A DNA stretch of 64,000 nt, from positions 1,860,001-1,924,000 of the forward strand of contig NZ_CP128362.1 of the NCBI RefSeq assembly GCF_034274695.1, written 5' to 3'. Position 1 is the stretch's first letter; each line of letters begins with the position of its first letter. This DNA is from Chitinophaga sp. LS1 (GTDB lineage: Bacteria > Bacteroidota > Bacteroidia > Chitinophagales > Chitinophagaceae). A program made the position numbers and the translations under genes. Below, piece after piece: positions 15,809 through 24,722 of this stretch. Below the pieces are notes generated by a model that was not told the DNA's origin, ran no database searches, and saw only the letters and a program-made list of their open reading frames with translations.

Positions 15809-18800
15809 ATGTCAGTGAATACCAGCGATAAAGCCCTCACCGGCCATATGTTGTATATGCGCCTGCTGGAAGCCGGAGATGGGCACCAGCCGCTAGTCAC
15901 CCTGCGGTTTTTGCGGGGCGTACTCGAGCAGTTATTCCGGCATCTCACCAAAAATGAAGCCCGTAGCTTCAGCAACCTGTTTGCCCGTATGCAGTTCTAC
16001 TTCGACAAGCACGGAGTAGCATCCAATCAACGGCGCCAACTGACCATTCTTCGCATTCTTACCACCAAAGCCATGATGGGCGGCCTCCGTGCCGATCAGC
16101 AGGATGCCCTGCTCTGTATCCGTACCCTGGCCGATGTCATTGAACAATATTACGAGGTTCCTCCCCCCGAAGCGCTGCTGGAACGTTGTGCCTCCGTAGC
16201 AGGAGAGACCCTGATACAGGGTCCGGTGGATGATAACCCGCTGGTGCCCCTCCTCAAATGCCTCGTTACCGGCGTAGGCCCTTTGCAAAAAACACCTGAT
16301 GGTGTGGAGTCGTTTGTACTCCAGGGCAAAGATGATGAGGCAGGGGAGTTCCTGATCAACATTACTACTGTTTATCAGCCACATACTGCTGCCCTGCACA
16401 AACAGGTACGGGTATATGATACCCTCCATATTCTGCATGCAGATCGTGATGAGGCTACCGGCCAGTACGAAGCAGTGAAAGCCACCCGGTTTATACTGGA
16501 ACCCGATCTCCTCATCGACATCAGTGATCTGGCAGAATGCTTTGGCCGCAGCGGCCCTAATCCGTTTTTATATTTAGTCAGGAAACTGGTACCACAAACG
16601 ACCGGGTTGCCTGCTTTCAAGGGAAATATCGTCAACTCCCTGCTGGACAATGTGCTACGTCACCCGGATATGAAGCTCCGGGAATCCTTTGTAGAAGCAG
16701 TGGCCGAAAATGTATTGCAGGCGGCTGGCTATGGCAGACAGGAGCTGAACAGCATGTATGCCGACATCAGGGAAACACACTGGCCAAATTTATTGGAGGC
16801 ATCCAGGGAATTGAAAGACCGACCGGTGAGAATAGAACCGACCTTCTTTTCTGCTTTATATGGCCTACAGGGCCGTCTGGATATCCTGGCAGAAGATGAT
16901 ACAGATCCTACCCGTAAGGAGATCTTTGAGCTCAAAAGTGGCAGGGCGCCGGATTTTGGAGCCTGGAAGAACCACGAAATGCAGGTAACAGGGTATAACC
17001 TGCTGCTACAATCTACTTTTGGCGATCAGCGCTGTGGCAGCTCTGCGATCCTGTATTCTTCTGCATCCAATAGCCCATTGCGCAACATGGCGAATAACCG
17101 CCCAGCGGAAAATGAGTTGCTCGCCCTGCGCAATGAAATCGTCTCCCAACTATTAAGACTCTCCTCAGGAGAATATGATATACTTGAAAAAATCACGACA
17201 CTCGCTGGCGAAGGATTGCCTTCTTTCAGCGTAGTGCACTTTGCCAACTTCGAAGAAACTTATGGCAAGGCCAGTCCACTGCTGAGAAGCTACTATCAGC
17301 AGTTCCTTTCTTTCTTGCTCAGGGAGTTCCTGCTGGCCAAGTGTGGTATGTATGCCTCCATGCACAGGGAAGAAGATGTTGAAGGCTTTGCCGCTCTCTG
17401 GTTACAACCCGAATCGGAAAAGCTAACCCGGTTCACGATTATTCCCGGCCTCTGTTTCCAGAATTTTGATGAAGCCCAGAGTAGTGTTGTATTCACCATA
17501 CAGGAGCCGGTGAATCATAACTTTCGCCCCGGGGATACTGCCATCATTTATCCAAGAGATACCACCGGACTGGCGCCATTGCAACACCAGATCCTGAAAG
17601 GCAGGGTAGATGAATTGCAGAAAGACAGGCTGACCTTTTCACTGAACAACCGACAGATCACCCACGACTTCTTTGCTCACCAGCAACAATGGGTGATCGA
17701 ACACGATATTTATGAATCCAACTTCTGGATCTCAGCGACGGCGCTGTTTCATGTACTGGAACCCCGCTTTGCTGCCAGAATGGAGTTGTTACTGGGCATG
17801 CGGGAACCCGTCAGGGTGCCATTTCCGCTACCTGCCCCCACCATGTTCAACAGCAACCAGCAAGAGATCCTGCAGGCTGCGCTGGATGCCAAAGACTATT
17901 ACCTGGTACAGGGACCTCCCGGTACCGGTAAGACATCCTCCCTGCTTACTTCGATGGTGACTTCTCTGGCAGCTGCCGGCACCCAGATGATGATCGTGGC
18001 TTTTACCAACAAGGCAGTAGACGAAATTTGCAAAAAGCTGGAAAGCAAAGGTGTACAATACCTGCGGTTGGGCGGCCGCCGTTCAGCAGCAGAAAATCAA
18101 TTGAGAACCTATTGCCTGGAAGGGGATATTGCACAGGCCAGGGAGTACATTGCCAATCAGCAGATCTTTGTAGCTACGGTGGCAACGATGGCTACCCGGT
18201 TACCTAACCTGCAATTGCTGGGGGTTAAAACGGATACCCTCATTGTAGACGAGGCCTCTCAGTTGACGGAGCCACAGCTTTTAGGATTGGTGTTGCCTTT
18301 TCAGAAGTTTATCCTGATCGGAGATCAGAACCAGCTGCCACCAGTGGTCGCGCAGGCAGATAATTTCTGTATGACGGAAGAGCCCCTTTTACACAGTACA
18401 GGTATTACAGATCTGCGCTGCACACTATTCGAAAGGCTGATCCAGGCTTGTAAACAAAACGGCTGGCATCATGGCTGGGGCATGCTGAATACCCATTTCC
18501 GCATGCACAATGATATCGCAGACCTGATCAATCATTACTATGCTCACCAGTTATCGCCAGGCCAACCTTTACAGGCAGCTCCTTTTGTAAAGCAGGATGT
18601 AGCTGATGGCGACTGGCATCACATACTTTCACAAGGCAGAACCATCTTCCTGCCCAGTCCTATGGAGCCGACTTCCAAAATGCATCTGACAGAGGCACAA
18701 CAGGTGGTATCACTGCTCACTTATCTACAGGAGAGCAGGGGAGCGGCTTTTAATAAAGAAACAGTGGGAGTAGTGACACCATGGCGCACCCAGATAAGTC

Positions 18801-19105
18801 TGATCAGAGAACTGATAGGCACTAACGAAGTACTACAAGCCATCAACATAGATACCGCTGAACGCTTCCAGGGCGCAGAGAATGATATCATCATCATATC
18901 ACTGGCGGTATATCATCCTACTCAGTTGAATATGTTACAAAGCCTTGGCACTTTCAGATGGGAGGAGCATACGATAGAGGTAGACAGGAAGCTGCTGGTT
19001 ACCCTATCACGGGCACGACAGCAGGTAATACTGATGGGATATGAGCCGGCACTGCGGAGTAGTATGCACTATAGCAAGGTGCTGGATAAGATCAGGGCAC
19101 AATAA
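15809..19105 (+). CDS. Dna2-like nuclease-helicase (PD-(D/E)XK plus SF1 helicase)
   Basis: A 1098-residue protein. A PD-(D/E)XK nuclease core shows GLQGRLDIL (Asp near 358) and EIFELKSG (E374, K376), followed by the QVTGYNLLL helix. The C-terminal half is an SF1B DNA2/NAM7-type helicase: Walker A GPPGTGKT at about 701-708, motif II VDEASQLTEPQ at about 813, motif III LIGDQNQLPPVV, the NTHFRMH stretch, motif V INIDTAERFQGAEND and motif VI VTLSRARQQ. It likely processes DNA ends, flaps or R-loops. The Fe-S cysteine set of eukaryotic Dna2 is not evident. It is alone in its unit, beside a NUMOD4/HNH gene transcribed toward it. Confidence 0.85.
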   Translation: MSVNTSDKALTGHMLYMRLLEAGDGHQPLVTLRFLRGVLEQLFRHLTKNEARSFSNLFARMQFYFDKHGVASNQRRQLTILRILTTKAMMGGLRADQQDALLCIRTLADVIEQYYEVPPPEALLERCASVAGETLIQGPVDDNPLVPLLKCLVTGVGPLQKTPDGVESFVLQGKDDEAGEFLINITTVYQPHTAALHKQVRVYDTLHILHADRDEATGQYEAVKATRFILEPDLLIDISDLAECFGRSGPNPFLYLVRKLVPQTTGLPAFKGNIVNSLLDNVLRHPDMKLRESFVEAVAENVLQAAGYGRQELNSMYADIRETHWPNLLEASRELKDRPVRIEPTFFSALYGLQGRLDILAEDDTDPTRKEIFELKSGRAPDFGAWKNHEMQVTGYNLLLQSTFGDQRCGSSAILYSSASNSPLRNMANNRPAENELLALRNEIVSQLLRLSSGEYDILEKITTLAGEGLPSFSVVHFANFEETYGKASPLLRSYYQQFLSFLLREFLLAKCGMYASMHREEDVEGFAALWLQPESEKLTRFTIIPGLCFQNFDEAQSSVVFTIQEPVNHNFRPGDTAIIYPRDTTGLAPLQHQILKGRVDELQKDRLTFSLNNRQITHDFFAHQQQWVIEHDIYESNFWISATALFHVLEPRFAARMELLLGMREPVRVPFPLPAPTMFNSNQQEILQAALDAKDYYLVQGPPGTGKTSSLLTSMVTSLAAAGTQMMIVAFTNKAVDEICKKLESKGVQYLRLGGRRSAAENQLRTYCLEGDIAQAREYIANQQIFVATVATMATRLPNLQLLGVKTDTLIVDEASQLTEPQLLGLVLPFQKFILIGDQNQLPPVVAQADNFCMTEEPLLHSTGITDLRCTLFERLIQACKQNGWHHGWGMLNTHFRMHNDIADLINHYYAHQLSPGQPLQAAPFVKQDVADGDWHHILSQGRTIFLPSPMEPTSKMHLTEAQQVVSLLTYLQESRGAAFNKETVGVVTPWRTQISLIRELIGTNEVLQAINIDTAERFQGAENDIIIISLAVYHPTQLNMLQSLGTFRWEEHTIEVDRKLLVTLSRARQQVILMGYEPALRSSMHYSKVLDKIRAQ

Positions 19106-19138
19106 AAAATAAAGCCACCCGCCGTAAGGCAGATGGCT
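19105..19138 (-). terminator. Terminator of the NUMOD4/HNH gene
   Basis: Only on the minus strand does this form a full 11-bp stem: AGCCATCTGCC with GGCGGGTGGCT, using two G-U pairs and a UUAC loop. It is followed by TTATTTTTTA. It reaches into the last base of the convergent helicase gene. Confidence 0.65.
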
Positions 19139-19182
19139 ATATGTCAGACAACATCATATGATCATTCCTGACTAATCAGGCT

Positions 19183-19752
19183 TTAATCCAGAGTAACATG
19201 GCTCCAGTTTTCACCGCTTTTGATACGGTATAACTGCATTTCGCTGATATCGAATTGTTCAGCGATCTGTTTCATGGTCTTGCGACCAGGTTTGGCCAGT
19301 AAGCGCTTGATGCTCTTAACTTTAGTAATGTTCAGTTTCAGACCTTTGACGCGGTTACGTTGTTTTTCCTTGTAAGCGAGTTTGGCGGGGCTGAATTGCT
19401 GGTGGGCTTCCATTTCTTCTTTGGTAGCCCATTGAAGGTTTGTGGTTTTGTTGTTCTTCTTGTCGTAATCGATGTGAATTACATACTTGTGAGAACGACC
19501 GGGTTTCTTGTTGAATAATTTCGCTACTTCTCTGTGGAGGTACAGTGACTGGTAACTATCAGCGGGTTTTACATTTAGCACGGTATAACCTTCGACGGTA
19601 GAGCCTGAGAGCAACTTACCGTCTGTTATATCTTCATAATAGCTAATCACTCTTCCCATGTTAGATACTGCATACTTTTTACGCAGGGCAGATTTGTTTT
19701 TGATCTGCAAGTCTTTCCAGACTTCATTTTTCAGATTTTTAATCGTGGCCAT
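19183..19752 (-). CDS. NUMOD4/HNH homing-endonuclease-like protein
   Basis: A 189-residue protein. A NUMOD4 motif (EVWKDLQIKNKSALRKKYAVSNMGRVISY shortened here; about 11-40) precedes an HNH-like core, LYLHREVAKLF at about 70-80 and VIHIDYDKKNNKTTNLQWAT at about 92-111. A helix-turn-helix-like tail is RKTMKQIAEQFDISEMQLYRIKSG. Family members usually have NHID; here the Asn is Ile, while the His, Asp and Asn-Asn remain. No intron or intein is seen nearby. It could be a standalone homing-type nuclease or a domesticated DNA-binding protein. Confidence 0.75.
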   Translation of the reverse strand: MATIKNLKNEVWKDLQIKNKSALRKKYAVSNMGRVISYYEDITDGKLLSGSTVEGYTVLNVKPADSYQSLYLHREVAKLFNKKPGRSHKYVIHIDYDKKNNKTTNLQWATKEEMEAHQQFSPAKLAYKEKQRNRVKGLKLNITKVKSIKRLLAKPGRKTMKQIAEQFDISEMQLYRIKSGENWSHVTLD

Positions 19753-19784
19753 GTGAAAGAAAATTTAATAGTTGAACCTGGGGT

Positions 19785-20855
19785 TTATCCGTAAACGTTA
19801 CAATCTGCTACTTCATTGTTTAAGTTTACTGGCAGGTTAGAATTATCAGGAAGGGTAGAGGCCCTTTCTATAATGTGACCTTTGTAATGTTCTGCTATTG
19901 TGTCTAAAACTTCTTCTACTGCTGCCAGTGTACTGCAAGTTACTAATTGTTGCCTGAATTCTTTTATGTGGGGTAACCCTTTGAGATAATTCGTATAGTG
20001 ACGACGCATTTCGAGTATGCCTACCACATCGCCTTTCCAGCTTACTGACTGGCGCAGGTGTTTTTTACAAACGTCTACCCTTTCCTGAATGGATGGTGGG
20101 GGCAAATGCTTGCCGGTAGCCATAAAGTGCTTGATCTCATCAAAGATCCACGGATATCCTATTGCAGCGCGACCTATCATAACGCCATCTACGCCATATT
20201 TCTGACGGGCAGCGATGACTTGTTCGGGCGTAGTGATATCGCCGTTGCCGAATATAGGAATGTGGATACGTGGGTTATTTTTGACTTTCCCGATGAGGCT
20301 CCAGTCGGCATGGCCTTTATACATCTGGGTGCGGGTGCGCCCGTGTATGGTGAGGGCCTGGATGCCTACATCCTGTAGTCTTTCGGCTACTTCTTCAATA
20401 TTTTTGGTATCGTCGTCCCATCCCAGGCGGGTCTTTACTGTTACCGGCAGTTTAGTAGCTTTTACTACTGCGGCGGTCAGTCTTACCATTTTGGGAATAT
20501 CTTTCAGGATACCGGAACCGGCTCCTTTGCATACTACTTTTTTAACGGGGCATCCATAGTTGATGTCCAGCAGGTCGGGGTTGGTGGCTTCCACGATCTG
20601 AGCGGCCATAGCCATAGGCTCTTCATCGCCTCCGAATATCTGGATACCTACCGGACGTTCTTCAGGGAAGATGTCCAGTTTTTGCCGGCTTTTGATTGCG
20701 TCACGGATAAGACCCTCCGAAGAGATAAATTCTGAATACATCAGGTCAGCACCCTTATCCTTACACACCGCACGAAAGGGCGGATCACTTACATCCTCCA
20801 TGGGAGCAAGTAATAGCGGAAAATCGCCCAATAGTATGTTACCTATCTTTACCAT
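19785..20855 (-). CDS. dusB: tRNA-dihydrouridine synthase DusB
   Basis: A 356-residue FMN-dependent TIM-barrel enzyme: PLLLAPMEDVSDPPFR at the start, catalytic Cys102 in INYGCPVKKVVCKGAGSG, TIHGRTRTQMYKGHADW, and FGNGDI plus GVMIGRAAIGYPWIF for phosphate binding. It reduces uridine to dihydrouridine in tRNA D-loops with NADPH. The C-terminal extension (about 325-356) is not conserved-looking. It is followed by the NUMOD4 gene on the same strand after 32 bp. Confidence 0.93.
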   Translation of the reverse strand: MVKIGNILLGDFPLLLAPMEDVSDPPFRAVCKDKGADLMYSEFISSEGLIRDAIKSRQKLDIFPEERPVGIQIFGGDEEPMAMAAQIVEATNPDLLDINYGCPVKKVVCKGAGSGILKDIPKMVRLTAAVVKATKLPVTVKTRLGWDDDTKNIEEVAERLQDVGIQALTIHGRTRTQMYKGHADWSLIGKVKNNPRIHIPIFGNGDITTPEQVIAARQKYGVDGVMIGRAAIGYPWIFDEIKHFMATGKHLPPPSIQERVDVCKKHLRQSVSWKGDVVGILEMRRHYTNYLKGLPHIKEFRQQLVTCSTLAAVEEVLDTIAEHYKGHIIERASTLPDNSNLPVNLNNEVADCNVYG

Positions 20856-20960
20856 CTTTTTCTGTTAAGGGTTGACCAAGGTGCCGGAATTTCCCGGATT
20901 GCAATTGCCAACTCAATTTCACACTGTAAATTTACGCAAAATTAATCTAAGACAGGTTAT

Positions 20961-21845
20961 ATGAAGCAGTATCCACCGTCCTTTCAATTTGTAATATTCA
21001 TTGGCTTTTTCATCGGTTTCTACCTGCTTTACTTTCTATTTTTAATTATCGTTTTTCCTCATATCAGCGGGTATACCATTTTCACGCTGCAAAGTCTGGA
21101 TTCGTCGGTTCCTAAAGTTCTCGGCTATAGGAAATTAACGCAAATACTTTACACTTTAGTCGTTTATCTTTTGCCGGCGTTAATTTTTGCCAGATTAGCT
21201 ATGCCAAAACCCATGGAATATCTTTCCCTGAACCGTGGGCCGAAGCTGACACCCGCTATATTAGCAATTTTGATAATGCTTGTAAGTCTGCCAATGGTAG
21301 ACCTTTCCGCCCAGTGGAATCAAACATGGCCAGTTTCGGAGACCATGCGTATGCAGGAAGAGGTAGCAGAGAAGATGACCCGCGATCTACTCAAAATGGA
21401 TACATTTTCTACTCTATTAGGGAACGTGTTATTTTTTGCAGTGATGCCAGCGATCGCCGAAGAAGCGTTCTTCAGAGGCGTTGTACAGCGACTCATGATA
21501 AAAATGATGCCGGTAAAAAATGGCGCATGGTTAGCGATACTGGTTACGGCGCTACTATTCAGCGCTGTACACATGCAATGGCTATCTTTTGTACCAAGAG
21601 TGATACTGGGTTTCCTGCTGGGTGTGATCTATTATCTGACAGGTAACCTGTGGTTGTCCATTCTGGCACATTCCATCAACAACGGTTTGCAGGTAGTACT
21701 TATGTATCTGTTCCAGATGCACCTGATGAAAACCGATCCGATGGCAAGCGGGCAGTCGAACTGGCTGGCAGCCATTGCAAGTCTGGTCGTTACTGGCCTT
21801 TGGGTGTGGGTGTTACAGCGCCGGTCAAAGCCAGCAATTCAATAG
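20961..21845 (+). CDS. CPBP-family intramembrane glutamic endopeptidase
   Basis: A 294-residue protein with about seven to eight membrane helices. The CPBP/ABI motifs are present: EEAFFRGVVQRL (E167, E168, R172), the His of FSAVHMQW and the LAHSINNGLQV helix. These residues form the glutamate-histidine site of Rce1-like intramembrane proteases. Substrate unknown. It is followed by cdsA after 103 bp and may be read separately. Confidence 0.88.
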   Translation: MKQYPPSFQFVIFIGFFIGFYLLYFLFLIIVFPHISGYTIFTLQSLDSSVPKVLGYRKLTQILYTLVVYLLPALIFARLAMPKPMEYLSLNRGPKLTPAILAILIMLVSLPMVDLSAQWNQTWPVSETMRMQEEVAEKMTRDLLKMDTFSTLLGNVLFFAVMPAIAEEAFFRGVVQRLMIKMMPVKNGAWLAILVTALLFSAVHMQWLSFVPRVILGFLLGVIYYLTGNLWLSILAHSINNGLQVVLMYLFQMHLMKTDPMASGQSNWLAAIASLVVTGLWVWVLQRRSKPAIQ

Positions 21846-21948
21846 CAACCTGTTGAGTATAAGACACATTTAATTGGTAATTTTACAGATACCATTTGCA
21901 TGGACTGTTTATTTTACCCATTTTTGTACAAACTATTCTCTTTAATAG

Positions 21949-22839
21949 ATGAAAACATTCTTCACCCGTACAGCTTCGGCGTTAGTATTTGTAGCGATCA
22001 TGCTGGCCGGGATCCTATACAGTCCATTTACCTTTTTCCTGTTATTCTTCCTGGTTAATTTCTTTGCCTTAAAGGAGTATTTCAAACTTATCAAGCATAT
22101 CGATCCTGACTATGGCGCTGTTTCCGGATGGCACCAGAACGGGGTGCTGGTAGCCAGCTGTGCATTGATGATGGCATTTAGTGGTGATCACTTTGCGGGT
22201 GGCAATCTCTCTTTAGGTTTCCTTGGCTGGTGTATGGCTATCATCTTCATGATGGTGTTGCCTATTGGCGAAATCCTGCTTAGCAAAGAGTTTTCTCTGA
22301 AAAATCTCGGCTATTCCGCACTGGGCCTGCTATATATCACGGTTTCCTTTGGTCTGCTTGTGCACCTGTGTCTGAATTATGACACCATCCGCTTCAAATC
22401 CGGTCCGGATGGCGTAGGTACAGGCCCCGGCTGGCTCATTCCTTTGCTGCTTATTATTTTTATCTGGATCAACGATACGATGGCCTACATTGTGGGTTCT
22501 CTGATAGGAAAGACACCATTTTTCCCCTCCATTTCTCCTAAAAAGACCATCGAAGGTACAGTAGGGGGGATGATCCTGGCCGTAGCCGCTGCCGGCGAAT
22601 ATGGCTACAACTGGGGGAGCCAGTGGCTGTCTCTGCAACACTGGATGGCGCTGGCAGGTCTGGCAGCAGTAATTGGTACTGCTGGCGACCTCATAGAATC
22701 TAAACTCAAGCGTATGGCGGGGGTGAAAGATTCCGGCAATATTATGCCAGGGCATGGAGGGTTTATGGACCGCTTCGATTCTCTTATACTGGCGGCACCT
22801 TTTGCATGGATTTACATCCATTTCTTCGCAATGGTTTAA
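21949..22839 (+). CDS. cdsA: Phosphatidate cytidylyltransferase CdsA
   Basis: A 296-residue integral membrane enzyme with about eight helices and the CTP-transferase signature ESKLKRMAGVKDSG followed by PGHGGFMDRFDS. It makes CDP-diacylglycerol from phosphatidate and CTP at the inner membrane. The adjacent psd gene uses a product of the same pathway. Its stop codon TAA forms the first three bases of the -7 box at 22837-22844. Confidence 0.95.
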   Translation: MKTFFTRTASALVFVAIMLAGILYSPFTFFLLFFLVNFFALKEYFKLIKHIDPDYGAVSGWHQNGVLVASCALMMAFSGDHFAGGNLSLGFLGWCMAIIFMMVLPIGEILLSKEFSLKNLGYSALGLLYITVSFGLLVHLCLNYDTIRFKSGPDGVGTGPGWLIPLLLIIFIWINDTMAYIVGSLIGKTPFFPSISPKKTIEGTVGGMILAVAAAGEYGYNWGSQWLSLQHWMALAGLAAVIGTAGDLIESKLKRMAGVKDSGNIMPGHGGFMDRFDSLILAAPFAWIYIHFFAMV

Positions 22840-22844
22840 CTTTG
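22837..22844 (+). promoter_or_regulatory. -7 promoter box TAACTTTG for psd, overlapping the cdsA stop
   Basis: Exact TAnnTTTG match whose first three bases are the cdsA stop codon; it lies 40 bp before the psd ATG. It suggests psd can be expressed apart from cdsA. Confidence 0.45.
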
Positions 22845-22884
22845 TATTCGCTTTAACCAAACTATATCACCTAACAATTATAGC

Positions 22885-23538
22885 ATGAAGATTCATCGAG
22901 AAGGATTGGCCAGTATTCTGATCGCCTTTGTAGTACTAGCACTGATCAGTGGTGCAGTCATTTATTTCCTACCCGGTATGCCACTTGTAGGCAATATCGT
23001 CGCTGCCTTTTCTGTGGTTTTATTCCTGTTTATCGTTTCTTTCTTCCGCATTCCAGCAAGAGAAATGAAACTGGGAGAAAGCCTGGTTATGGCTCCCTGC
23101 GATGGTAAAGTAGTCGTAATTGAAGAGACTTACGAACCTGAGTACTTCAAAGACAAGCGCCTGCAGGTATCCATCTTTATGAGCCCTGCGAACGTGCACG
23201 TAAACAGAAATCCAATCAGCGGAGAAGTGAAGCTGTCTCAATACCATTCAGGTAAATACCTGGTAGCATGGCACCCTAAGTCTTCTACAGAAAATGAGCG
23301 TCATACCGTAGTAATCGGCAATGGTAAGGCAGACATTCTGGTAAGACAGATTGCCGGTGCACTTGCCCGTCGTATCGTAAACTATCTGAAACCAGGTATG
23401 CAGGTGACCCAGAATGAGGAATTGGGCTTTATCAAGTTCGGTTCCCGTGTGGATCTGTACCTGCCTATCGGTACTAAAGTAGATGTGCAACTGGAACAGG
23501 TAGTTCGTTCCGGCCAGACTGTGATCGCTACTTTATAA
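22885..23538 (+). CDS. psd: Phosphatidylserine decarboxylase, short (type II) proenzyme
   Basis: A 217-residue protein. Two N-terminal membrane helices (about 10-30 and 33-53) precede the catalytic domain with VMAPCDGKVVVIEE and SPANVHVNRNPISGEV. The self-cleavage pair Gly186-Ser187 sits in LGFIKFGSRVDLYLP, which creates the pyruvoyl group. It makes phosphatidylethanolamine. The short type lacks the long N-domain of E. coli Psd. Functionally linked to cdsA upstream. Confidence 0.93.
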   Translation: MKIHREGLASILIAFVVLALISGAVIYFLPGMPLVGNIVAAFSVVLFLFIVSFFRIPAREMKLGESLVMAPCDGKVVVIEETYEPEYFKDKRLQVSIFMSPANVHVNRNPISGEVKLSQYHSGKYLVAWHPKSSTENERHTVVIGNGKADILVRQIAGALARRIVNYLKPGMQVTQNEELGFIKFGSRVDLYLPIGTKVDVQLEQVVRSGQTVIATL

Positions 23539-23582
23539 GCAGAAAAAGGTTAACTTTAAAAGGTAACTAAATCATCCAGCTA

Positions 23583-23807
23583 ATGAAGAAGATGTTATTC
23601 AGTGCAATGACCTTGATTTTCCTGACAGGCGCCGCTATGGCACAGGACAAACAAAAGGCTAAAGCCAGCTGTAAAAAGGATGCTACCGGAAAAAGTGCCT
23701 GCTGCAAGCAGCCGGGTAATACGGCCAGCCTGCGGACAAAGAAGGCCAAATCCGCTCCAGCTACCGCACAGGCTACGCCAGCAGCAAAACCTGCCAACAA
23801 GAAATAA
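23583..23807 (+). CDS. Small secreted Lys/Ala-rich protein with a CCK motif
   Basis: A 74-residue product. A clear signal peptide (MKKMLFSAMTLIFLTGAAMAQ) leaves a mature chain of about 53 residues, rich in Lys and Ala, with three cysteines (ASCKKDATGKSACCKQ). It shows no family I recognise. A strong terminator 5 bp past its stop supports a real gene. It might be co-transcribed with psd (44-bp gap). Confidence 0.6.
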   Translation: MKKMLFSAMTLIFLTGAAMAQDKQKAKASCKKDATGKSACCKQPGNTASLRTKKAKSAPATAQATPAAKPANKK

Positions 23808-23811
23808 TTAT

Positions 23812-23846
23812 AAAAAAGCCGGCTATTATTGATAGCCGGCTTTTTT
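23812..23846. terminator. Bidirectional terminator after the small secreted protein
   Basis: AAAAAAGCCGGCTAT pairs with ATAGCCGGCTTTTTT across a short loop. The U tract is present on both strands, so it could also stop leftward transcription from the HAD nucleotidase gene after it crosses the repeat array. Confidence 0.9.
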
Positions 23847-23850
23847 ATGG

Positions 23851-23960
23851 ATAAGTATACAAGTAGTATTGTAGCAGCGGTCTGGCACTATAGAATGAGT
23901 ATAGAACGAGTATACAAAAAGTATAGAATGAGTATACAAGTAGTATAGAACGAGTATACA
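23851..23960. repeat. Ten-unit tandem array of 11-bp repeats
   Basis: The segment divides exactly into ten 11-mers. Eight fit AnnAGTATAnA closely; units 2 and 3 are decayed. Units 5-10 (23895-23960) alternate AGTATAGA and AGTATACA, giving a 22-bp higher-order period; the C-type units contain the palindrome GTATAC. It lies between a bidirectional terminator and the stop codon of the leftward HAD gene, and an 11-bp unit cannot keep a reading frame. Confidence 0.85.
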
Positions 23961-23964
23961 AACC

Positions 23965-24663
23965 TTATAAGATATCTTTCAGCTCCTGCAATCCTTTGAT
24001 CACATATGTCGGTTTTAATGTTCCTGTCACAGGCACAAGGGTATTGAAGTACACCTGATCTATTCCTGCATTGTGCGCCCCGAGAATATCAATTTCCAAT
24101 GCATCGCCTATCATGATACTACTTTCAGCAGTAGCCCCCGCCATTTTCAAAGCGTAATCAAATATTTCGCGATAAGGCTTGAGACTACCTGCTAATTCTG
24201 ATGTAATTACATGGGTGAAGAATTGATCTATCCCGGAGCTTTTCATCTTAATCAGCTGGGTTTCTTCAAAACCATTCGTGATCATATGCATCGGGTAGTT
24301 CTTTGCTGCCAGGTATTCCAGTACTTCCTTTGCATTGGGGAATAAAGTGGTTTTATAAGGCAGGATTTCCAGGAACTGGGTACCCATGGCATGCGACAAC
24401 TTATCGTCTCCAATCTTGAAATCCAGCAGGGTTCTGCTGAATCGTTTGAACCGAAGATCGTTGCGGTTAATGAATCCTTTGCGGAAACGATCCCACAATT
24501 TATCGTTATGTGTCATGTAGGTGCGGTGGAACACCTCAAATGAGGGAACTCCTCTGCTGGCCAGCGTATGTGTGTGGTATAATTCTTCTAAGACCTGGTA
24601 AGCATTGGTTTCAAAATCCCATAATGTGTGGTCCAGATCAAAAAATATATGCTTGTATTTCAT
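23965..24663 (-). CDS. YjjG-like HAD pyrimidine 5'-nucleotidase
   Basis: A 232-residue HAD-IA enzyme. Motif I IFFDLDHTLWDFETNA (D9, D11), motif II HMITNGFEETQLIK, the lysine in AGSLKPYREIFDYAL, and motif IV MIGDALEIDILGA. The LWDFETNA stretch after motif I is typical of the YjjG family, which removes phosphate from non-canonical pyrimidine nucleotides. A TATCTTTG box six bases before the ATG implies a very short or absent leader. Confidence 0.85.
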   Translation of the reverse strand: MKYKHIFFDLDHTLWDFETNAYQVLEELYHTHTLASRGVPSFEVFHRTYMTHNDKLWDRFRKGFINRNDLRFKRFSRTLLDFKIGDDKLSHAMGTQFLEILPYKTTLFPNAKEVLEYLAAKNYPMHMITNGFEETQLIKMKSSGIDQFFTHVITSELAGSLKPYREIFDYALKMAGATAESSIMIGDALEIDILGAHNAGIDQVYFNTLVPVTGTLKPTYVIKGLQELKDIL

Positions 24664-24669
24664 GTCTTA

Positions 24670-24677
24670 CAAAGATA
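24670..24677 (-). promoter_or_regulatory. -7 promoter box TATCTTTG of the HAD nucleotidase
   Basis: Exact TAnnTTTG match on the minus strand, separated from the ATG at 24663 by only six bases (TAAGAC). Confidence 0.5.
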
Positions 24678-24722
24678 CGAAATCCACATTTTTTACTATT
24701 TTCCAGCTTCTAAACAGGATTT

